Assembly: GCA_022360275.1 (NCBI GenBank)
Contig: JAKSDC010000036.1
Coordinates: 1 to 37,955 of the forward strand
Direction of reading: 5' to 3'
DNA length: 37,955 nt
DNA from: Chlorobiales bacterium
Lineage (GTDB): Bacteria > Bacteroidota > Chlorobiia > Chlorobiales > Chlorobiaceae
In this document: positions 33,701 through 37,955 of the stretch, one piece after another
How the letters are laid out: each line of letters starts with the position of its first letter
How positions within the stretch are numbered: the stretch's first letter is position 1
Translations under genes and position numbers: made by a program
Notes under the pieces: model-generated
Seen by the model: the letters and a program-made list of their open reading frames with translations, nothing else
What the model was told of the DNA's origin: nothing
Databases searched by the model: none

Positions 33701-36700
33701 GAGCTCAGGGAGGTTGCACGCAGCCCTTCGCGCTCGAAGATCCGACGGGAAAGCTCAATAGACGACACCGGAACCTTCAACAGCTCACGGGTAAACATCT
33801 CAGCCTTTCCGGCTATCTCCATGACCGGCTCCCCGAAATATGTCTGCAGACGCACGGGGAAAATATCGATAAAGCTGCCGACAACCGTTCTCGCGCCCGC
33901 GAAATACTGCTCACGATTGAAAACAGGCATGTTAATAATCAAATCGTCCTGATGGCACCATATATTCATGAGCTTGAAGTATGCCGCAAACAAAATCGAA
34001 TTGAGACTTACCTGATAGTCAATGGAAAGCTTGTTAAGACCGTCTATGATCTCCGGCTCGATTTCCTGGTAATGCGTATCGAAAAAGACATTTTCGATGA
34101 GAGCGGGATTGCATTTGAACGGCAGCACCGCTTTGGGCGGCAAGTCTTTGAAAAACTCGAGCTGCGACTGCATGGCTCGAGCATACTCCGGCGTTCTTTG
34201 CCTTAACTTCTCTATGAGAACGTATTCCTTGAACGCCATGGGAACCTCCGGCAACTCCCACCTTTTGCCCTGACACATTTTGTCGTAGGTATTGAACAGC
34301 TCATCCATCACCTGCATGAAACTGAAACCATCCACCAGGAGGTGATCGATATCAAAAACAAAATCGTATTCGTTCTCGGCAAGCTTGTATATTTCAGCAT
34401 ACAACAGCGGCCACTTGTTGATCTCAAAACGGTAATCATTGCCCTTCAATCCTACAGACTCGATATAGCCGCGCTGCTCTTCCCTCGGCATCGTGCTGAT
34501 ATCGACATATTTCACCTTCACCTCGGGCACACTATCGAGAACCTGCATGCGGGGCCGCTCCTCCTCCTCGTTGATGACCGATCTCAGAACAGGATGCCGG
34601 CTGATAACATAGTTCAGCGCCTCGTTAAACACGTCCAGCCGAATCTCGCCATGCATGTACACATTGACGAAAATGTAGCAGCTCAGGCCGCTGGGCTCGT
34701 TTTTAACAAAACCTTTTCGGTGGAAGTAGAGTGTTTCCTGAAAATTCATAAGAGGAAACGGCTCGCCGCTCTTGTCACCGCTCCTGTATTCCCCGATAAA
34801 TATCTTCCAGAAGTAATCGGCCATCTCGCGAACCGTCTTTAACCTTAAAAACTCTTCCGGCAGTTCATCAATTGCAAAAACACGCTTAACCTCATTGACA
34901 ATACGTATCATATCGCTCAAATTTCGAGTCTTTGATATGACATTCGCAGTAACCCCGAGGCTTTCCTTCTTGATTTTCAATTGATCCGCAACAACACTCT
35001 GAAGAATCACCTCAAACTCCGTCTGAGGGGGCTCAATGGAAAAATCCCGGTTTCCGAAGTATTCGATCTGCCTGCCCAATGTGGGAAACAGATAGCAAAA
35101 GTTGGCCTCTGTTTTTGCCTTGTAAAAATCTTCCAGAAGCCCCTGTATCCTCATCGTCTTGATGGAATCTCCACCAATTTTAAGAAGATTCTGGTCCAGC
35201 GTAATTTCTTCACCCGGTATTTCAAGAACTTCCGACCATACTCGCCTGACCACGCTCTCATGATTGATTGTACCGGGGTCAAACTCCTTTTCGTTTTGCT
35301 CGATTTTTTTTATTTCCATCATCTCTTTGTAGTTACCTTTTAAGAAATTATCGGTTAACACCCTGCGCATGATCTTTCCGCTTGACGTTCGCGGTATATC
35401 CTTGTTGGATATGGCTATAAAATGATCGATCGAAAACCCTACGAATTCAGCGATCTGTTCATTCATTTTAACCAAAATCGAATCAAGCGATCCCGCACTG
35501 TTTTTATACTTTTTATCCGGCACATAAAAGAGGATCACTTTTTCCTTCAAAGCATTGAAATCGTAAAGACCGCAAACAATGACAGTTTTTATACTATCCT
35601 CAAAACCCTTTAACGCAATTTGTTCTATATCGAATGGATAATAGTTGTTGCCATGAATAACGATAACCTCCTTGCTTCTGCCTATAATAGAAAGCTCTCC
35701 CTCTTCACTTAGAAAACCCAGATCGCCGGTCGAAAACCATGCGCCATTGAGCACCTCTTCATTTGCCTCGGGATTATTGTAGTAACCCCTGGTCACGTTC
35801 CCCCCTTTGATCTCCACAACGCCCACCCTGGCAGCAGGAAGAATATTTCCCTCATGATCGACGATACGAATCTCGCAATCCTCGACCGGAAACCCGACAC
35901 TGACGAATTCGGCGGCATCTTTCGACCCCTCGCTGTATTCGATAACACCTTCCAGCATCATGCGCTTACGGTCTACCCGAAAGGATTTGACCGGTTCGTT
36001 CAAAGGATGGCTTGTCGCAACAAGCGTGGTTTCCGTCAAACCGTATCCCGGAACAAAACAGCTTGGATTCAAGTGGTGCTTTGCCAGCAAATCGGCAAGT
36101 TTCTCGCACGCCTTTCGCGACACCATTTCCGCACCCACGGAAAAGGCCCTCAAGCACGACAGGTCAACCTGGGGCACATGTTCCCCCTTTAACGTCAGGA
36201 AGCTCACAAGGTGCTCCACGCCGGTATTGGTGGACCCCGTTATGGCGGCCCGATGCTGATGAATTTTTTCCATCCACAAAAAGGGTCTTCTCGCAAACTG
36301 GGAAGGAGCCATTTTTACCTGCTGCATACCGGCATACAACGGCATCAGGTGACAGCCGAACAGCCCGAAATCATGAAAGTAGGGAAGCCATGTTACCAGG
36401 CTGTCATCCTCGGAGCCGCCTTCCGCCTTTAACTTGGCCTTGATATTTGAAATCAGGTTTGCATGCGTAATCTCCGCGCCCTTGGGCAACCCTGTACTTC
36501 CGGAAGAAAACTGAAGGACCGCAACCTCTTCGAAAGAAGGAGCGTACAGCTCCTCATCCCCGAAAGAGGTTATTCCCGCCTCAAGGAGAAGCTCATCGGC
36601 AGCCAGAATGGAAGCCCCCGTTCTCCTGAAAAGCTCTGACAACATCGGATACACCTGCTCATCCTTGGAGTCCAGAACGACGGGCGCTTCAACCAGCGAC

Positions 36701-37056
36701 CATACGTTAAAGAGCTTTTGAACCTCCATTGATTCCGCCTTGGCGATTCTCACATGCGGCAAGGGGACAGGAACTATCCCCCCCATGACGCAGCCCCAAA
36801 AAAGTGTAAGGAAAGCCCTCGATCCGGCAGGCACGAGAATAACATGATCTCCGGGAAAAACCCCTTTCCGATACAGCAATCCCGCCACTCTTTTCGCCTG
36901 ATGCATTAAATCGAGGTAGCTTTGAAAATCTTCCGTGTCACTCCCCGCCACCACGTGAGCGATGCCTCGCTCGGGAAAACACGACACCGTGTTTTGAAGA
37001 ACCTTGACCAATGTCGAGGATGCCTGCGTTTCGCATGTAACAGGATGTTCTTTCAT
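30727..37056 (-). CDS. Nonribosomal peptide synthetase: FAAL-like / PCP / degenerate carrier / C / A / PCP / TE
   Basis: The 2109-residue enzyme has, in order: an acyl-AMP ligase of the FAAL type (10-585; SSGSTGLPKGAEITH, STGDLGFL, GRSKEVIVIHGNNYYP), a carrier (GGDSIKTM, Ser about 629), a carrier-like domain lacking the serine (NLSDMIRIV, about 714), a condensation domain (765-1205; DHLLVDGFS about 905), an adenylation domain (1225-1740; YTSGSTGKPKG about 1415), a carrier (GGDSLKAM about 1815) and a thioesterase (GYSFGG about 1946, His in GKHMLIKT). It should load an acyl or aryl acid, join it to one amino acid and release it. Pocket residues of the second A domain read D-M-T-N-M-G-E-V-A-K, nearest to asparagine codes. 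ATG 37056 follows a strong AGGAGGGG; the upstream ATG 37089 has none. First gene of the operon. Confidence 0.9.
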   Translation of the reverse strand: MKEHPVTCETQASSTLVKVLQNTVSCFPERGIAHVVAGSDTEDFQSYLDLMHQAKRVAGLLYRKGVFPGDHVILVPAGSRAFLTLFWGCVMGGIVPVPLPHVRIAKAESMEVQKLFNVWSLVEAPVVLDSKDEQVYPMLSELFRRTGASILAADELLLEAGITSFGDEELYAPSFEEVAVLQFSSGSTGLPKGAEITHANLISNIKAKLKAEGGSEDDSLVTWLPYFHDFGLFGCHLMPLYAGMQQVKMAPSQFARRPFLWMEKIHQHRAAITGSTNTGVEHLVSFLTLKGEHVPQVDLSCLRAFSVGAEMVSRKACEKLADLLAKHHLNPSCFVPGYGLTETTLVATSHPLNEPVKSFRVDRKRMMLEGVIEYSEGSKDAAEFVSVGFPVEDCEIRIVDHEGNILPAARVGVVEIKGGNVTRGYYNNPEANEEVLNGAWFSTGDLGFLSEEGELSIIGRSKEVIVIHGNNYYPFDIEQIALKGFEDSIKTVIVCGLYDFNALKEKVILFYVPDKKYKNSAGSLDSILVKMNEQIAEFVGFSIDHFIAISNKDIPRTSSGKIMRRVLTDNFLKGNYKEMMEIKKIEQNEKEFDPGTINHESVVRRVWSEVLEIPGEEITLDQNLLKIGGDSIKTMRIQGLLEDFYKAKTEANFCYLFPTLGRQIEYFGNRDFSIEPPQTEFEVILQSVVADQLKIKKESLGVTANVISKTRNLSDMIRIVNEVKRVFAIDELPEEFLRLKTVREMADYFWKIFIGEYRSGDKSGEPFPLMNFQETLYFHRKGFVKNEPSGLSCYIFVNVYMHGEIRLDVFNEALNYVISRHPVLRSVINEEEERPRMQVLDSVPEVKVKYVDISTMPREEQRGYIESVGLKGNDYRFEINKWPLLYAEIYKLAENEYDFVFDIDHLLVDGFSFMQVMDELFNTYDKMCQGKRWELPEVPMAFKEYVLIEKLRQRTPEYARAMQSQLEFFKDLPPKAVLPFKCNPALIENVFFDTHYQEIEPEIIDGLNKLSIDYQVSLNSILFAAYFKLMNIWCHQDDLIINMPVFNREQYFAGARTVVGSFIDIFPVRLQTYFGEPVMEIAGKAEMFTRELLKVPVSSIELSRRIFEREGLRATSLSSIIFSNSIGMYAGEISNMDTLVLETPEFRTGAPGTFLDLVIYDYKERLDAGSRYYFNWNFIRDLFDKSFIETLAVQYRTILMQLCEQHKTNGLQESFTGNGIMPERHRLLLADMNETAMDYPRSTLHELIAEQVRLSPEKVAMTFEDKVMTYRELQEESNRIAWFLINEGVKPGDFVALLAGRSIDMVVGQLGILKAGGAYVPIDVDYPSERVGYVLEDSGAKILLTDSQYVSKLEGVELNLERILILDAEESPETPIAETGSCAVTCGREIGRYSSSDVQPISGPDSNAYMIYTSGSTGKPKGVMVRHKNIINFLNWVKQEFAVHADERFAFLTSYAFDMTLTSNWVPFLAGASLHILSEENTRNVEALLRFISAKQITFLNVTPSHFSLIANARDYMGDEPLELEKDMRVMLGGELINVKDLNLWLRYYPAHSFINEYGPTEATVASTFYPIPKNESDRIEMEIVPIGKPVYNTQVYVLNEQMQPCMVGVAGQLWIGGDGVAVGYHNKPEKTSEVFVPDPFSGTGDLMYGTGDMVRLLDDGNIEFLGRRDFQINLRGYRIEAAEIETVMREYGPITEAVVVPRKDSDGNAVLVAFYTAARNEAVAASEIRKFLGGQLPAYMIPVHFECLEKMPTTPSKKLDINKLPDVVVEVDSHDDERVKPQTELEKKLTSVWEEVLGVKNLGIHDNFWEVGGDSLKAMRLITRIKKEGYIDFGLREAFEYQTVASIVEYIEKKNGAAREEDYVIRLKSPANSASRLLCLPYACGNPTMYSDFNKLMPDNYEILGANLPGHDGIGEPVASITKIAETYAGLLEKPDDNRNFILGYSFGGYLAYEIARILEERNRPVAGLIIVASPPPGVKEGLVDILDSSDEEIIEYSKQVYDYDFSHMTEDERRDYLKTLKIDTLAMVDFVFGKRVSAPTLILVGESEEEEDVRIHKEKWGEACEQCLFEEVPGKHMLIKTHTKQLADRVRGFVESVVLVDAVHSGT

Positions 37057-37117
37057 CAACCCAGCCCCTCCTTTTCTTTTTGCGATCATATGTTGTTTTA
37101 TTGACGACTTCTCTTTA

Positions 37118-37260
37118 GGGCACCTCTAAAAACTTATTGCGCACCCAAATTGCTGCGTTGGTCGGTGCTCGAAATCCTCATGTACTCCATGTTACATTCC
37201 GGTTTCTCCGCTCCGTCCGCCTTGCTCTTTGCTCGCTCGTGACACTTTTTAGAGGTGCCC
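37118..37260. mobile_element. 143-bp MITE with terminal inverted repeats and TTTA target duplication
   Basis: The element starts GGGCACCTCTAAAAA (37118-37132) and ends with its exact reverse complement (37246-37260). It is flanked by TTTA on both sides (37114-37117 and 37261-37264), read as a 4-bp target-site duplication. It has no coding capacity. It sits in the leader between the NRPS iron-box promoter and the NRPS start, lengthening the leader by about 147 nt. The GC-rich interior (GCTGCGTTGGTCGGTGCTCG) and TIR look like short non-autonomous elements that depend on a transposase elsewhere. Confidence 0.75.
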
Positions 37261-37514
37261 TTTACTCTGAAATAGCGCCCGCCCGGCTGTCGCCGCAGCT
37301 CGACATTGTTTCAGCGACGGTGAAAAAGCGCTCCTCCGCACTTAAAACACTCACCGGCTCTTCAGTTTGTCCGAAAACACACCTTTACCGAAAAGCGCAT
37401 AGAGCATGAACCTGCCGGGAACACCGAGGCAGAAAAAAAATACTACTGTACTGATAGCAAGCCTTTGCCGGCCTGACGGCAGCAAAGTGAGGGAAATCAT
37501 GCACAATGATATGC

Positions 37515-37545
37515 ATTATTTTTATTTTGTCCAAATAAAAATAAT
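37515..37545 (-). promoter_or_regulatory. Iron box and promoter of the NRPS operon
   Basis: This is the best operator in the window: perfect 13-bp arms ATTATTTTTATTT (37515-37527) and AAATAAAAATAAT (37533-37545) around TGTCC. Read leftward, TTGGAC (37529-37534) and TATCAT (37506-37511) are 17 bp apart, a good promoter starting near 37500. The leader to the NRPS ATG is about 440 nt and includes the MITE. Between MITE and box (37265-37505) I see no gene. Confidence 0.7.
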
Positions 37546-37697
37546 GGAAATAAAAAAAACTTTTTGAACTCTTCAGGACATCTCTTTTTGTTATCATGAG
37601 TCCCGATGCTGTCAGGATAGAAAACGAATGGGGCCTCGATAATGCCTGGGTAAACTTCACAACCGGAAGCCCGACAAGTCATGGCTAACGAAACATG

Positions 37698-37955
37698 GTG
37701 CGCAACAGGTAATAGAGGCCCCCGTTATGGAGTGGGGGAATTGCAATCGGGGTTCTGTCAACCGCAGGGGTTATGCAGCCGCTTCAAGGGTAACCTCCAA
37801 TGCCCCAATCAATGTAACAGGGGATTGTGACCGGAAGCGTCGATGTGTGAAAAACCGGAAGAGATCATAACCAAACCAACAAGCCCTATCACCACCACGG
37901 AAATGTAAGGGGCTGCAGCGAACAGGGCCTCGAACCGGGAAGATTTTTTACGGGC
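37698..37955 (+). other. GC-rich structured segment without genes, possible group II intron 5' end
   Basis: From GTGCGC at 37698 to the window end no convincing reading frame exists, yet the sequence is rich in short GC stems, for example CCCCC (37719-37723) with GGGGG (37734-37738). GTGCG is the usual 5' end of bacterial group II introns, whose first domain is long and structured, and the reverse transcriptase would lie beyond the window. Motif evidence is only six bases, so this is a guess; a leader RNA of a rightward gene is the alternative. Confidence 0.25.

Noticed and set aside
34300..34400. Firm assignment of the condensation domain as a heterocyclisation (Cy) domain
   Set aside because: The motif also keeps the HxxxDG residues of ordinary C domains, and the A-domain code is not for Ser, Thr or Cys; reported as ambiguous instead.
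37057..37089. Upstream NRPS start at 37089
   Set aside because: No Shine-Dalgarno precedes it, while ATG 37056 has AGGAGGGG at suitable distance.
37596..37688. 30-codon rightward frame (MSPDAVRIENEW...) near the NRPS iron box
   Set aside because: Reads plausibly, but has no ribosome-binding site, no relatives I recognise and a very short length; the box's good -10 faces the other way.
37700..37955. Cobalamin riboswitch
   Set aside because: GC-rich stems and GGG/CCC runs suggested it, but the B12-box and the conserved core (GGGAA...GCCACTG) are absent.

Overview
The window reads as chromosomal DNA of a green sulfur bacterium (Chlorobi/Chlorobiaceae; genus not determinable here). The clearest marker is a 61-residue 2[4Fe-4S] ferredoxin of the Chlorobium type. 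A carbamoyl-phosphate synthase large subunit present only as its C-terminal half and a DnaG whose zinc ligands have degenerated as in some Bacteroidetes fit the same FCB-group setting.

Layout. Positions 1-8.9 kb are mainly housekeeping: the N-terminus of an ExbB/TolQ-like membrane protein, dnaG, a DUF2784 membrane protein, glyA, ribBA, a split carB, a cpYpsA-like protein and a Rieske-like protein that lacks one cluster ligand. Positions 9.3-16.1 kb form an iron-homeostasis block: a ferritin-like protein, a predicted small RNA, a DtxR/IdeR-type regulator followed by a DUF3793 protein, a ferredoxin, and a leftward operon lbtU-like porin / feoA / feoA / feoB with feoC behind it. Positions 16.3-23 kb hold uptake and transport genes: two fused ABC transporters of the YbtPQ/IrtAB type, a PepSY membrane protein and a TonB-dependent receptor. 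Positions 23.2-37.1 kb are one tightly overlapping leftward operon of eight genes for a nonribosomal product. In transcription order these are a 2109-aa NRPS (FAAL-like ligase / carrier / degenerate carrier / condensation / adenylation / carrier / thioesterase), a saccharopine-dehydrogenase-like reductase, an ATC-hydrolase-like protein, a fused PP-loop ATPase / degenerate carrier / Cys-thioesterase, a second reductase, an ICMT-type methyltransferase, an exported alpha/beta hydrolase and an Sfp-type phosphopantetheinyl transferase. The last 0.9 kb has a 143-bp MITE, the operon promoter, and a GC-rich segment without genes that may be the 5' end of a group II intron.

How it fits together. A 21-bp AT-rich palindrome (arms TTTTATTT / AAATAAAA around a TGTCC-like centre) recurs upstream of the NRPS operon, the TonB receptor, the ABC pair, the porin-feo operon, the DtxR gene and the putative small RNA. 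At every site its centre coincides with a plausible -35 element placed 16-17 bp from a -10. The simplest reading is one iron regulon controlled by the DtxR homologue encoded inside it. It would make a peptide metallophore, take it up (TonB receptor, LbtU-like porin, ABC pair), import ferrous iron (FeoAB) and spare iron through a small RNA with anti-Shine-Dalgarno loops. The product is unknown. The enzyme set, especially the PP-loop/carrier/Cys-TE fusion, matches no metallophore pathway I recognise and is the best candidate for a new system here.
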